The notes: generated by a model not told the origin, from the letters alone. A DNA stretch of 64,000 bases from Ascaris suum (GCA_013433145.1 CM024185.1:6976761-7040760), one strand, 5' to 3'. Shown: positions 1 to 12,837, numbered from the stretch's first letter. Numbers and translations: made by a program.

Positions 1-241
1 GCACAGTTGCTTGTATTATTTTATGTTTCTTAGCATCAGTCCAGTTCTTTTTCTATGCTTAAGGATTTGGTTTTCATTCGCTTCAAAAATTTGACGTTCG
101 GAATAAAAGGGTGAGGGGGAGAGGGGGGGGGAATTACAGAACGAAAGCAGCCAGCATTGTTCACCCACCAAGGCAACTGCAACGTGCGGTTAGTCGTGCA
201 AATTTGCTGTAACGACGTGCTTTGTAAAGCAGCTCATTCAG

Positions 242-3200
242 TGCAAGAAGTCCGGTCTTTGCGTTGATGTTTACAATAAAATTTATGATGTTTGTTTTCC
301 TATGCAAACACAAAGGGAGACAGTGGCGAAGAGAGCTGATTTTTCCTCATTGCACTTCTTAACAGATAAAACTGCCATTTTTGTCATGATATATACAGTT
401 TGCAGTCGATTGAAGTTGATGCAAATCGTCACAACGTCAGCTGGTTGGCGCACCAGTGAACCGATGAATCGCGCTATTGCGGTCGTCACGGCACGTATAC
501 CTTCAGCGTTATTGGAGACCGAAAGGTCTTTATCGCCGCGTGAGTAATTTTTTTTCATTTTTTAATATGACCAAATGCTGTTAACTGTCGAGATTCCCTC
601 ATTTTCTTTCTACATTTGTCATATTTCCGTAACTCACAAGAGTATGAGGAAATAAGTTTCAATCAAGGGGCACAATCCAACCATCTTATGAGAAGATGCC
701 AAGATCACACCTTAGCCTTAACCGTTGTATTTGTCACGAGTTGGCAAAGGAAAAGTAGCTTCCTTCACCAAAAGTACTTTTCCATTGGTTTTTATACCTC
801 ATGTCTTCTTTGCTTTGTTTATCACTCACGCACTGTTTTCAACTGGTTAATCGAATTCACGTTAGGTTCTCTCGAACCATTTCCTTTCTGCCTTTGCGCT
901 TATACGTGGAACCGTTGAATGCGATGGCAGGAGCTAGAGTTTCAAGACGGAGTGCAAATTTTTGGGCCCATTGAGTTATCACATCCACTCCCTTGCCGCC
1001 TCTCTCTCGCTTAGCTCGCCACTGTTTTTTGAAATTCTATGATACACTTTACGTATTTGGATGCCATTCATATATTCTTAGATCGCTTGCATATCCAGCT
1101 GTCTTCTCGACAGCTTATGGCGATCAGAAGAATATTCCTGAACAGTATCGTTTGCCAACTGTAGCAGCAGTCATCTCAATATTTCAAGAAGAGGTACGTG
1201 CCTTCCAAGTATTTGCTTAATGGGTCTTCAGCTGCCATATATATAAACTGCCTTAAGTAATCTATCATTTAACTCCTCCCCTTATGAAATACTTCCTACA
1301 GAATTTTTCTGCAGTTGATCTTTTCATTATTTGTCGTTTCACCCGCCCATTTATAAAGATTACAAGCAACATTTTGTATGATTGAGTCTTCTATCCGCCT
1401 CTTCGATGTCTCGTTTGACGTCTACAGAAGACGATGTCCATTGTGTTCCCTCTAAGATGATGCGCATGAACACTCTGAAGTTGGATCGACGATTTAGTGC
1501 TCTTAGCGCTCTCATTTTACTGTGCTGCATAGCAGTGCGTTAATTCAGTTTGTTTCCGGAACGAATTATGACGTTGTATATATTTCAACACTGAAAAGTA
1601 CTTTGTAATAAGAATGAAGTGTAGAGGGAATATAAGAGAATGTCGGACGGAATATGCGGTTTTTTGATTTTTGATTGTGGTTTTGAAATAACGGGCATAT
1701 GCGTCGGGGATAGGAGCCATCAGGAGTAGATTTGTCAATCAAACTGATTCAATGTAAGAATACTCTTAAATGATGAGAATTCCAGATTGACCAAATGCTT
1801 CGCGATATCAAAATGCACAAGAACTACGAGCATCACAAACAGATCGTTCACCTATTTCGCAGTTTGTTCGGCACGATCTCCTCAGAAAATCTTCGTGCTT
1901 CTGAGGCTGCTGAAACTTCGAAGGTCTGAAATCACTGAAACCATATGAAGAAGATAAGTGCAATGGACGTTTTTGCTAGCACAATACAATTACGGGAATG
2001 TAAAGTTCATAATATTAACGAATTTCAATGTGCGACTGTCATTCGCTACAGCTGATAATTTTTTGTTCAATTTTTCAACACAGACTTGACCATTGTAAAT
2101 TGCATTCAGTTTTAACCAACGCATAAATACGGTGAGCACTTCCATTTTAGTATTGGAAAGTACGCGGCATCCTAACAGTTTAGGTAAATTGAAATTCTCT
2201 GACATTGGCATCTTGTATTCAGTACTGGAATTCTCCTGATCGTCCACCTTATGCAAAGTACTCCATGAATTAGTTGAGGTTTCCGTGCTTTCAAGCGGCT
2301 TGACTGAAATCTTGTTATTGATACATACTGAGCAGTCATTGATTGTATAATATGAAGATATGATCTGTAGGTTTTCATAGAGATGGTACAAAACTGGCTG
2401 GAAAAATACATTCATCAATGGGCAATATCATTGCATATTGCAGAGGAACATTTACGTGAAGTTGCTTCTACTTTTCCTCAAAGCATATTATTTGCTGGGT
2501 TTTACCGCATTTCCACCTTCAATTATGTCACTTTATACACTACTGGCATATCTCGCCGACGAAGAGAAATCTCGGTGAGTCTCCGTTATGTGGCAATTTG
2601 TTTAGCTAACGTTTGTGAACAGTGACATCTCTTTACGATGGAAACAGTAAGACCATATCAGCCACATTCGCAAAATGTTTTTGCATTGCGTAAGCTCAGG
2701 TAGAGGCATCAAACTGCATTCAAACCACTGAAGTTAAATGAGCAAGATGCGTTCTGGGTATTTCATCGTTCATCATTGTTATATATCGAATTCACCCTCA
2801 GCTGAAAGAAATTAGCTTTTGCGAAGGCGTTTTATTATGAGGTTTTGCAGGGTTGATGGTGATGGTCGTCAGAGAGAATTACAATCTGACGCTGCCTATG
2901 TGTTTCATCAAATTTGGGCGTCTGCTTATCTTTCTGAGAGCACTGCAGATGAAATGAATTCAAAAACTCGCGAGGTAACAGAACTTTTCAACTTACTTGT
3001 ACACTTTCCCATCTTCCATTTGTTAATACTTGCTAGACGATTGACTCATGAGTAGAGAGCAAGCAAACTCTGCAGTGGGAAACTACAGCTGAGAACCTAA
3101 ATACTTTACACAAAGTAAATGAGCAAAAGCTATACGATACATTTAAAAAAGTGTGTTTTTGCATAAGCGCATGTTGAGAAATTGATGAGAGTATGAAGTA

Positions 3201-6200
3201 AAATCTGCAGTTTTATCTCACTCACTGAATGCATTTGCCGACGACTCATTCTGCTAGTTGCCCCTCAATCTGCTAGTTTCCCCTCCAAAAACCAACAGTA
3301 TGAGTAGAAAACGAAATGTATTCCGAGGTTATGTAGCTGACCGATGGAATGCGTCGTCCGAATGTGTATAAATGGCGTCGTTGTCGAAATTTTATCAATT
3401 GTAAGCTTCCGCATTTCAGCTTTGTTGTGTTCTTCTTCTTCCAACTCCTTCGTCTTGTTCAAGCCAGATACCGCATCTCTTTTTTGAACATCGCAATACC
3501 TCATAATCAAAGATCTCAACAAATTCAGTCGAATAATGCACTCGCATCGAGTGGGAAAACTTTCCAAATCTAAGTAGTCATTGGAATCCGCAAAGCATTG
3601 AACCGACGATAACGTGTGCTGGTCTTTGAAGGAAGGGGCTTACGCTGCATTTCATTCAGGTTCTATTATCGAGTAGACAGTGGCGTACGTGGGTGTCCAT
3701 TCTGAAACTGTTAAGTGTTCTCATTTTCTCGAACATATTTACATGCGAAAGGAAGGGACGTCCAATAAGTATTGCGTATGCTTTTCTCTGTTTCTTTAAT
3801 GACATTTTTCCGGGAAAATATTCGCGTCGAAGAAAACATGAGTCTAATCCTTTAATAACCATTTATTCACTAATGAATTTGTGAGTGCAGGGGACCGCTT
3901 AGCGATAGACCGCACTAATTGGATCAGGCTGCTACCAGCTAATATTAATCGGTGGTCACAAAAGGTGCCGCCGAAACTTTCAGTCAGAGATCAACTACAG
4001 CAGTTAGGGAATATATTGAAGGGAATATCGGTGAATGTTGAAAAATGATAGCTTCTGAGCTTTCCGAGTCTCGCCGGTGGCTATTAAAGATCGGCAGCCG
4101 ACGATACCGCTTTTTTCGGTGCCCGCCAACTTTAAAAGAGTCGGTGCCGAGGTAGGGGCTACCAATTGCTCATCGGTGATTGCGAATGCCCAAAGAGCAA
4201 TGATTGATTTTCGACGATGGCACACAAACACGACCGGATGTTGGCTGCCAGTAACCGCTGAAGACAATTTTTTTATTAACCACAAACCGGCAGTCGGATC
4301 TTATGTAGCGATTTGCTCGTCGATCACTATCGATAAAATTTTTCTGTTTGCTTAGACAACTACTGAGCAGTGATTGTTGCAGTTGGTTGTTGCAGTTGGC
4401 GGGGAAACTATTTTGCTCTCATTAAGCAATTTTCGACTCATAATCTCGTGTTTCTTTCGTCTTCGTTGTGCTAATTTCGGTTTCTTTTTTCACTAGTTAT
4501 CCAAAACGGTGGAGAAGACAAGAGGCTATGACGCATTCGACCTGTTGGAAAAAATAGATACATCCATACGTTTTTCTATGCTCCTGAGATAAACGAATTA
4601 AATTCAAATAGAACGGTAGAAGAATAGTACTATATATTATTCTGCAGAGAACAATTAAAATTTTAAAAAATTATTAGCACATTGTTATGTAAAGAGTATG
4701 TAGGAAGATAACATCCGGTCATTAACGATTCTGGAATATTTTTATACTGCGATCGAAACCGTGTTACGAAACTTCTGCATTCTTTTTTGCATGTGCACAT
4801 ATTCATAGGTTCTTAAAGAATAATTCCACGAAAAATTGATCAAATTGGAGAGGCATGCTTTTTGGCCCATATATCAGTTTAATTTCGCCAGCGATCAGCT
4901 CACTACTCGCATCCCTTGAAAACACTCGTTATTTGCTAGTTTTGGACTTTCCATGTTTCATCATTCATATTGATTTTTGCACACTTACGCACTTCATCAC
5001 TTTTTAAAATAATAGTCAATCTGAATGAGATACACTCGTTGAAGTTTATACTCTTTTCACACTAATGTGATTACTGTGAAATGATATCATTGTATTTATA
5101 AATGCAACGGCACATATCACATCAGAATTCCTACTCTATTTGTAAGCTGTTTTTCAACTGCTGCTTTTTTCGCATCGCAGCTGGAAGTAAGAATGATTGT
5201 TCCTTTAGGCAACTTTTGGATTTTACAACCACAGTAAACAGCTATCGGTTTGAGCCTACATTGGTAGCCACTGAGAGCTGCCATGCTGTTCCTGCGATGG
5301 GTTTTGAATCTATTACGTTTCATATTTATATTCACAAATGGTCCTACTACATTCTTTGCTCTCATTGTTTTGGAAAATCACTATGTACTAACACTTTATA
5401 TTATTTCCAGTACCATTATTACCATGTTACTACGTAAGCTTCAGGTAGCCTGACCGGCAACTTGCGAACGATTGCATTAAAGGAAAAAATTGAAGACTGT
5501 GATGCATTACTCTGGAAACAATCTCTGGCGGTCTCGGGGACAAAACCCTTGCATTTTAGGATGACTTTTCTTGCAAAATTTCAGCTGATCCTATTATTCC
5601 CGTATTTGTTTGCAGGGTTTTCCCTCCTTTTCTAATGACTGTTCGCCATTCGTGATGAATTTCTGGCTAGTACCGTTTATTACAAAGGATAGAGAAGAAT
5701 TTGTTCATATGTAACTGGACAACACGAACATTCCAGGTGAAGGAAAATATCCTCCAGGCCCGCACATTAAGTGCGCTAAAACTAAACCAACTGAATAGGT
5801 AATTCACCGCCTGAATACAAATTTCAGGGAGCTGGTCCACAGAGCGATTTGCCATCACCAAATAGAGGTTCGCAAGGAAGCAGCCAATTGCCTTACCGTT
5901 CTTATACACCTGCGGCCATTATCGTGTTAGCAAATCCTTCATTGTAAGTGCCAGGCCAGGCCATCGTCTCACAATAATGTTTATGTGCTCTGTGAAGAAA
6001 TGCGTTGCAAAAAGTCTGTACAGTCCGCGTGCCCATTCTCAGGATGTATTTTATAAATTCCGACAATTTTTCAGGATGAGCATCAAGGAATATTTTAAGC
6101 TATGTTTCCAAAAGCAGCTCCGTGTTCATCTACCACGTCGTGTTAGAACCGCTCCAGTTTCGCTCCCCTCAGAAACCACTGCAAATGCAAGTTGCAGGCA

Positions 6201-6469
6201 CAGTGGGAGTCGAAAACAACACACAGTGAACTGGCAGTTCGCCATGGTGCAACGCTTGGATTGTCAGCCATCTTGAGAGCCTATCCATTCACCGTTGCGC
6301 CGTTCATACCCGACACAATATTGACGTTTTGCAAAAAGGGAGCTAGCACCGACACAGTTATACGGGTAGCTTTTCAATGCCTCAAGACCGGATTGCTCGC
6401 CTCACATTCCAAATGCATATAGAGAATGCGATAGTCACTGCGCTACTTTTCGCCCCTTCACAAATATAA
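242..6469 (+). CDS. PSME4: PA200/Blm10-type proteasome activator (PSME4-like), C-terminal part, frameshifted near its end
   Basis: In this family the protein is a large HEAT-repeat cap on the 20S proteasome, mainly nuclear. Ten exons chain with consistent phases: 242-539, 1099-1193, 1786-1923, 2444-2574, 2851-2974, 3337-3527, 5126-5186, 5737-5798, 6075-6141 and 6198 onward, giving about 460 residues against roughly 1,840 in human PSME4. The 5' part lies left of the window. The call rests on similarity recalled without a search. LEVKENILQARTLSAL (junction 5186/5737) resembles the family's LEVREMAATTLSGL. ELAVRHGATLGLSAI (from 6228) resembles LVKRHAGVLGL. The 2444-2974 exons fit the preceding HEAT segment in length and pattern. 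The frame is lost near 6390: one frame stops at 6422, while the conserved tail (NAIVTALLFAPSQI) continues in another frame to 6469. The family's terminal Tyr-Tyr-X is not visible. Exons 3337-3527 and 5126-5186 are least secure. It could be a decaying gene, or an intact gene with an assembly error. Confidence 0.6.
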
Positions 6470-6712
6470 AGATAGTGAGCAGAGTGTTGGTAAATCTGCT
6501 GTTATTGTGTGCGAAAACTCTTGGTGGTCTACACACGCATTATATTCATTTATGCGATATGGGCTGAGATAAGCGTTACGCTCGGTAGCAAAGCAGTTTT
6601 TCGTTTCGCATATGTCGCAGTTTTCCAAATTGTTAGGTCGTCCTAAATTAGAGATTTCAGAAAACTTGGGACTTCACAGTACTAATATAACCGTGATGTA
6701 CGTGAAGTTACG

Positions 6713-6852
6713 GTGGCTAAACTGCTCAATACCGCTGATGTGTAGCATTGCCGTCTGAACGCACCGCATGCATCAAAAGGAACAGGTTTTGATGCGTGCG
6801 GTGCTCTCAGATGGCGATGCTGCACATCAGCGGCATTGAGCAATTTAGCCAC
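6713..6852. repeat. Foldback: 66-bp inverted arms, 8-base loop
   Basis: The left arm (6713-6778, starting GTGGCTAAACTGC) and the right arm (6787-6852, ending GCAATTTAGCCAC) are reverse complements with a handful of mismatches, separated by an 8-base loop at 6779-6786. As RNA it would form a nearly continuous 66-bp stem. It lies about 250 bp downstream of the PSME4-like gene end. It could be a small foldback transposon (MITE) or a long-hairpin small-RNA precursor. The sequence alone does not decide. Confidence 0.85.
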
Positions 6853-8107
6853 TGCAAAAACTTGTTCCTTCTTGAAGGTTTGAACAATTACTTGCTGGGA
6901 TAATTCATACCTTCGTGGTTTTTTTAAAGGAGATGTTCTTTGTATATGTTAAAGAATCGTCAGAGAGTAACTCAGAGGGAAGTCAAATGAAGTTCACTTG
7001 TTCAGACATGAAGCTATGGCGCTAGTTCAGCGTTGCGGTTCCTTGTTGAAGCGCTCATCTGACGCAGCCACCGACCTAAGGTGCGCACTTCGAAATAAAT
7101 TTAAATCTTCAGGAGACGGTAACGGACACGCATCGATCGTTCCTTCACACACATCGCAATAATTGGAAAGAGTTGTGTGCCAACGAGTTGTCTGAAGTGC
7201 ATGCGAACGCCATCCATAACGTCGTCTGCCCCAACTATTATGTCTAACATCACTTTTTTTTATCCTATTGAATAAACGTCAACATGTTTAGTATATATTG
7301 TGCATTCACTGTCAGTGCCATAGAAAGTTGCTCGTTGCTTTATTCCCACATGACTGGAAGTGAAATATCGATGTGTCAACCCGCCGTCTAAAAAGATATC
7401 AAAAACAAAATTTCAGCAATACCAACAATACGTTTTGTACGATTCACAATGGCATACGTCGCATGCGTACGATCATTTTGCTCAAGCTGTTCTCCATTTA
7501 CAACCTTATAGGGGGGCATGCAGCTGTAGCGAGCAGCTCCAATAATTCTCATTCAATAGTGCAAATGATCGCTGATGTTTTCGTAATCGTTCTAATCTTG
7601 AAAAGATAAAGAAATTTCATCTCTTACGAGGACCGCCGAGCTTCCTCTAATTTTGCTCAGCACATAAAATAATTTCATTTAAATTGGTAGGGGTTCGTTG
7701 GGTTCATCTGCTCATAGTGTTCTTAATTTTCGGGAGGAGAGTATCTCAATAAACATTAATGCCATGAAAACAAATGTTTAGCTCGCGTCGACTGAGCTGA
7801 AGTGGTCACAGCAGAAGGTTAAGAGCGGTGAACCGATAGCGACATGATGACGAAAAATGCATCGATCTGCTCATTCACTCGGATTTCAGTCGTCATTGGT
7901 GGTAAATATGCATTCCTAGACGGAGGACAGGAGAAGCAGCCCAGCCCACGCGCGGGCGCAACTCCAGGGGGAAGTGTAGCCTTTGGGGAACGTCCTCCCT
8001 GCACTTCGGAAGTGTACAAATACCACAAGGAAAACAATTACGGGCAATTCATGCCGTTCCTTACATCCGAGCTCATGGTCAGTCCCCGGACTACAGCCCC
8101 AGGGAAA
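6853..8107. other. Intergenic, no supported gene
   Basis: I see no exon chain here. The stretch 7840-8090 is more GC-rich than its surroundings and is open on both strands, but it has no recognisable domain and no splice context. It runs directly into the telomere-like repeat at 8108. Confidence 0.5.
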
Positions 8108-8264
8108 GGCTCAGGCTTAGGCTTAGGGCTTAGGCTTAGGCTTAGGGGCTTAGGCTTAGGCTTAAACTTGCCTTGTTTTTAGTCTTAAGCTTAGGCTTGG
8201 CCTAAGGCTTAGGCTTAAACTTAGCCTTAAGCTTAGGCTTAAACTTGGCCTTAGCTTAGGGTTA
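8108..8264 (+). repeat. Degenerate interstitial telomere-type repeat (TTAGGC orientation)
   Basis: The first 60 bases are near-perfect GGCTTA/TTAGGC units with G insertions. The rest is diverged CTTAAA, CTTGGC and CTTAGG hexamers. The plus strand carries the G-rich telomeric sequence. The variants are the same as in the larger block at 12.8-13.5 kb, and a relic of the 120-bp satellite lies just downstream. Confidence 0.85.
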
Positions 8265-8414
8265 CTCTTTTCTTGAACCAACGCAAAGCAGCGAACAACT
8301 TCTCAGCATACCACCGAAACGCGAAATGCATGGAAACCAGGCACTTGCAACGCAAAGCACATACAACGCAAAGCAAACTTTTTTTGATCGACACAATTTG
8401 CAAATTTGATAAAG

Positions 8415-8424
8415 ATATATATAT

Positions 8425-8480
<56 letters not shown>
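8415..8480. repeat. AT dinucleotide microsatellite
   Basis: About 33 AT units with one phase break near 8435. Its right end touches the satellite relic at 8481. Confidence 0.95.
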
Positions 8481-8483
<3 letters not shown>

Positions 8484-8667
8484 GGATCAAATTTGACAGC
8501 AAAAAATGGATTTATTTCCCCCTTGCGAGTGATCATGGAATAAATCTCAAATTGCATGAATAATGTACGAAAAATGGCCTTTATTGTGGTAAAAGTTCGG
8601 CTAATCTGGATCAAATTTAACAGCAAAAAATGGATTCATTATTCCCTTCGAATTGATCATAGAAACG
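8481..8667 (+). repeat. Diverged relic of the 120-bp satellite, about 1.5 copies
   Basis: The text matches the main-array monomer in order and orientation. ATCAAATTTGACAGCAAAA is followed by a TGATCATNGAATAAAT core, then CAATTGCA-like and ATAATGCAC-like pieces, then CCTTTATTGTGGTAAAAGTTCGGCT, and then the next copy begins. Substitutions are far more numerous than within the main array, so this copy is old. It lies 5.4 kb left of the main array. Confidence 0.85.
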
Positions 8668-10324
8668 CACTCCACTGATGGTCACCTGTTGCTGACCACC
8701 ATGACGACGTGATACGCCTGCCGATGACTTCACTAGCCGAGCATGAAATTAGTATATCTCGATCATCATGCGACGCTGAATATTGCAAGGAGAATGGGTC
8801 GCATTTCACTCATATTCAACCAAAACTCAACTGAATGAGACAAAATGCGTCAACATTTTTTCAACTGCTTTGTCAACTACAAATGTCCGTTACGTTTAAA
8901 TGGCATCTGTGGGTGGTATATTGTACTTAGATGATATTTAGGTAAACGTTTAGGATTAACCTTCGAATGATTCGCTTTAAAAAACTTAGAGTCATGAGAA
9001 ATGAATTCCACATGTTTCAGTAAAACGCCCAAAACGGCACACATGGTCACTTTGCTACACCTTGGACGCGAAGGTGAATGTTACTAAACGTTGATATCAG
9101 TATGAAAAATAATGCAATAAAATCAAACAAATATTTGATTATATTCCACCCGTGGTATAGATAGCCAGGAAAGAAACGACATGAACATCAAACGAATAGA
9201 GATGAACCATTTCTGAAAACCTAATCGCATACAATTTCGGAACTGAGCCAACACGCTCAGGAAGCACTAACCACAAATTCGATCAGCCCGAGTTTATCGC
9301 TCAAATATTATCAGAGAAATTCGTCCAAAAATGAGGAAAAAGAGGAAGGGAGATGTATGTACATTATATGAAAGTTTTTTGAAACCATTAACAGCAAAAG
9401 CACCGTTACAGCCAGACCACAAAACGATCAATCCGTTCGAGTAACAGCGATTAATTGCAGAAGATTACTCAGTAAAACGATCGAAAGCGAAAGAATCATT
9501 GAAAGATTTAGCAGAAAAAATTAACATCGCAATTTGAGAATAATGTACTGCGCCGTGCTGATCGTTTCCAGAAGCGCATTTCACTGCGCTATTAAGTAAA
9601 TGGTTCCTTCAAAGCGGCATGCAATATGGCTGCCTCACCGAAATCTTTAAGGACATAAATGCCTCCAAGATGAAAGCAAGCACTAAGCGGTCACTTCCCT
9701 TCTATCTATGTATTTAAAAAAACAGCCGAAACCTGTCATGACGTTCGGAAACTCGTTTTGCTTTCAGCAATGTAATCGAGATCTCTTCAATCCATTCGAT
9801 TCCCTTGCGCAATTACAACGCTGAAAGAGAAAGCCGGATCTCTTATGTTACCTCAAAACCAACCTAAACCGTTAGCTAACAACCATAAAAAAGGAAGAGA
9901 AGGCGCTGAGTGTACGAGCATGACTGTAAGAGATATGGGAAATCGGTAGCCACAATTGAGATCGCGAATTACGTTTTAGCATACAGTTTGTTGGTACTAT
10001 GGGGCATATATAAAGACCATCAGTGATAATGCTACCCTGAAAGATATATAAATTATGCGCACAACGCAGATGAACGGCTAAACTGTCTACTGGAAGCATG
10101 GCCACTGAAGGAAGAGGATACAATTTTCAAACATTAAAACGCTGAGGACAACTACTTCAGACTTCCAAAAATTCTCAAAAATCCACTTACTGGTGCACAT
10201 ATATGCCCCTAATTCTCGACTACGACCACCACCCCTCTCACAGTATTGAGGTCTATCAGTTGGGTCAGAACTAACTTTAAAAAATTCAAACTGCTGCACA
10301 AGTCCCCTCACATTTACACACCTC
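8668..10324. other. AT-rich intergenic DNA, nothing recognised
   Basis: Open frames are short and have no credible splice chain. I see no tandem repeat, RNA gene or transposon end here. Confidence 0.5.
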
Positions 10325-10420
10325 CCTCTTCCTTCCCCACCCTCCCCCCCCCCCCACCCAACTCCACCTGGTAATTCTGTCTATCGAGATTACAACCAAG
10401 TGCAGGCGTTGCAAAAGTAC
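10325..10420. repeat. Direct duplication, copy 1
   Basis: A C-rich run (CCCACCCTCC followed by 12 or more C) is followed by AACTCCACCTGGTAATTCTG and continues to 10,420. The same order recurs at 10,779-10,870 with a few substitutions and a length change in the C-run. The spacing between copies is about 360 bp. Confidence 0.85.
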
Positions 10421-10778
10421 CTCGCCCCTCTCCCCTCGCCTGATTACGTGTTCCGCTAATTGAAGGGCCAAGGCATTTAAACGCAGCAACTTTCTTTCCT
10501 GAACAATACCTACCAGTTACTCGATTACACACGTCCTGAAAAGACTAGAGAAAGTTATGGGTACCCCATTCGACGGCAAGCCTCCTCAATTACACGGAAA
10601 TTTAGGAAATTTACAAGCACTCCCGACTTTCAAACGGAGTATTGTAAATAGATGAGCTCATTCCCTCAAATGGCACCCAACGAGATGTGGCGGTTGCGAG
10701 CCGAAGCTTGATTTTGAGCTGAAGTCATAAATGCCTAGAAAAAATGAATAGCACAAATAAAGGACCAAAACCAACGAC

Positions 10779-10870
10779 CTCCTCCTTCCCTACCCCCTCC
10801 CCCCCTCCCCAACTCCACCTAGTAATTCTGTCTATCGAGATTACAACCAAGTGCAGACGTTGCAGAAGTA
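10779..10870. repeat. Direct duplication, copy 2
   Basis: Copy of 10,325-10,420 in the same orientation. The similarity ends at GTACAGAGC here and at GTACCTCGCC in copy 1, which marks the edge of the duplicated segment. Confidence 0.85.
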
Positions 10871-12837
10871 CAGAGCTATTTATGTTACTTAAATTCGTGT
10901 ACCTACAACATATGAACGTAGCTTTGTGTTATGAATATCAGTACGCTTTTAATACATATCCCGTGGAAAATTCTAAGAAAAGGACTACAGGCTCTGTAGG
11001 TCAGAGCAATGTTGGTGCCTTATCGTACTGCCCGAAGACCTGCAGCCGCCCGCAGTCCACGCCGACTTCATCCACGACTGCACTCTGCTGTGCAACCTTT
11101 TGCTATTTGCCACTGGAACCTTTAGTGTGCAAAAATATATTCGGTCAAAAATACGCTTACATGTTTGCGACAAATCCGAATTCCTTTTGAAATCGTTTAC
11201 CTTGATTTTTGCCCAGAAGACTTCTTCTCACTATTCAGCAAGTCACGCCTGCACCAGGACCTCATCTTTGAGCTCGCGTCCTGCCTGAAAGAACGTGCTT
11301 CACTAATAAAAAAAGCCACTTGCAATTTCGACACAATAAAAATGAGTCAAAAAGGGATCACAAGCCGCACTGAAGACAATTTGCTAGTACAATTCCACAT
11401 CAACGCTAACGCTGCCATAGAATAGCGCTGAAACGTCATCGATATATGATGCACACTCATCCATACCTCACACAATACATGCAAACCAATCATTGATTAA
11501 CACGTGTATCAATCACTAACTCTTCTCCGTTCACTTGAAAAAAGAACATCGTCTGATAACCAGTAATAAAGAAAGCAGCTTGCTGGCAAACCACGTGGTT
11601 TCGTAACGCAGAATTATCGGTCTGCTGAGCAAGAAAAGGCAAAGAATCAGAAAACACCTGGATGAAGCAACATCATGACATCCATGATATTGTTTGTATT
11701 ACCATGAAAAACCTCCGGGAGCAGAAATCTCAAAACTCTCCCGGAACAGAATAAGAAAGGTGGGCAAGTTATTGGATTCAGGGTCGCTTTTTCATCAGAA
11801 ACTTCGACAACACATAACGGAAGCAGAGTGTTTCACGGATGCGGAAAAAATAACTTGTTTTTTTAAATTTTTTAGTCTATCAAATCATTACCCGTATTCT
11901 CTTTTAGTCTCCTCTATCAAATCATCCTTCAGTCTTTGTAGATCGAACTGCCATCTTTTTCCATGCGATGCCTAAATTAGACATTTCTGACCAGCGCGTC
12001 AACTTCCCGTAATAGATTTTTTGCACATAAAGGCAATAAATTACGAAGAAAGCCATCGCGGTTTCACTAAGCATCTATGGCTTACTGTCTCTCTGAAATT
12101 TTGGAGGCTTGCTCTCCCTGAAGAGTTGTGTAAAATGTGGCCTCAATATTCGTCGTAATCTGATCCCAGTCGCGATTTACCCACAACATCATAAATTGGT
12201 AAACGTGATCTGCGGATGCAACCAAGACAAAATTTCATTCACACTTGTTTCTAATCAGTCATTACTTCTCCAAATGAGACTACTTCCATTGCAACTCGAG
12301 TGCGCACTTCCACAGGATTGATGCACATACATCCGTCGACATTTACAACATCTTAAGGTACATAGATATGTGCATACTAACGTTGATGTTTTTCCTTGCC
12401 ACTATTTTTGTGGGCAGCAAGCAATTATTCGAACGACATGTCTGACGGTGATTCCAGCACCAAATAGAACGTCTGCACCTTCGCCGCCTTGCTGCCGAAT
12501 GTAAATGCCAATGTTTAGAGAAATCCACGCTGGACCCATTTCTAATAAACTTTTTGCTTGGGTTACTCGAAACAATAATGGAAGGAGCAATTAGCGCCAA
12601 TTTTGTCGGAAATTCTCAAACATGCACTGATTTAAACGAGGCCAACAGATGGCCATCAGCTACAAAAGAACACTAGAAAAACAAAGCACTAGACAAAAGT
12701 TCAGTTGAGTGAAAGACCAAGAAGCGCTGAGCAAAGACAGAGACATAAATGAGCACAGGTTCCTAGTTACAGAATACTTTTAGATGGAACAATGAAAGCA
12801 ATTGGCGGAAACAATCTTCGAGAAGGGGACATCAAAT
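10871..12837. other. Intergenic; a few open frames without assignable function
   Basis: Three frames look more protein-like than chance: a plus-strand ORF reading LPEDLQPPAVHADF within 10,980-11,288, a plus-strand ORF at 11,165-11,425 ending NANAAIE, and a minus-strand ORF at 12,402-12,590 containing GPAWISLNIGIYIRQQ and GEGADVLFGAG. I could not connect any of them to a start, a splice chain or a known family, so I do not call genes. Confidence 0.3.

Noticed and set aside
283..558. 91-residue minus-strand ORF
   Set aside because: It is antisense to the plus-strand exon at 242-539, which chains in phase with downstream PSME4-like exons.
3076..3150. Short exon WETTAENLNTLHK with possible donors
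   Set aside because: Phases would fit after 2974, but the sequence aligns poorly with the PA200 family, and the 3337 exon fits the same slot.
4004..4355. Overlapping 92- and 93-residue ORFs on opposite strands
   Set aside because: They lie in the long intron of the PSME4-like gene. No terminal repeats, domain or splice chain is visible.
7844..8182. 112-residue ORF in a GC-rich stretch, and its antisense ORF
   Set aside because: Open on both strands, runs into the telomere-like repeat, and shows no domain or splice context.
8251..8626. YIYIYI-containing ORFs
   Set aside because: They are produced by the AT microsatellite and adjoining satellite relic.
10744..11190. 148-residue plus-strand ORF
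   Set aside because: It begins inside a low-complexity C-rich duplicated segment and has no recognisable domain. Other frames over the same bases look equally plausible.
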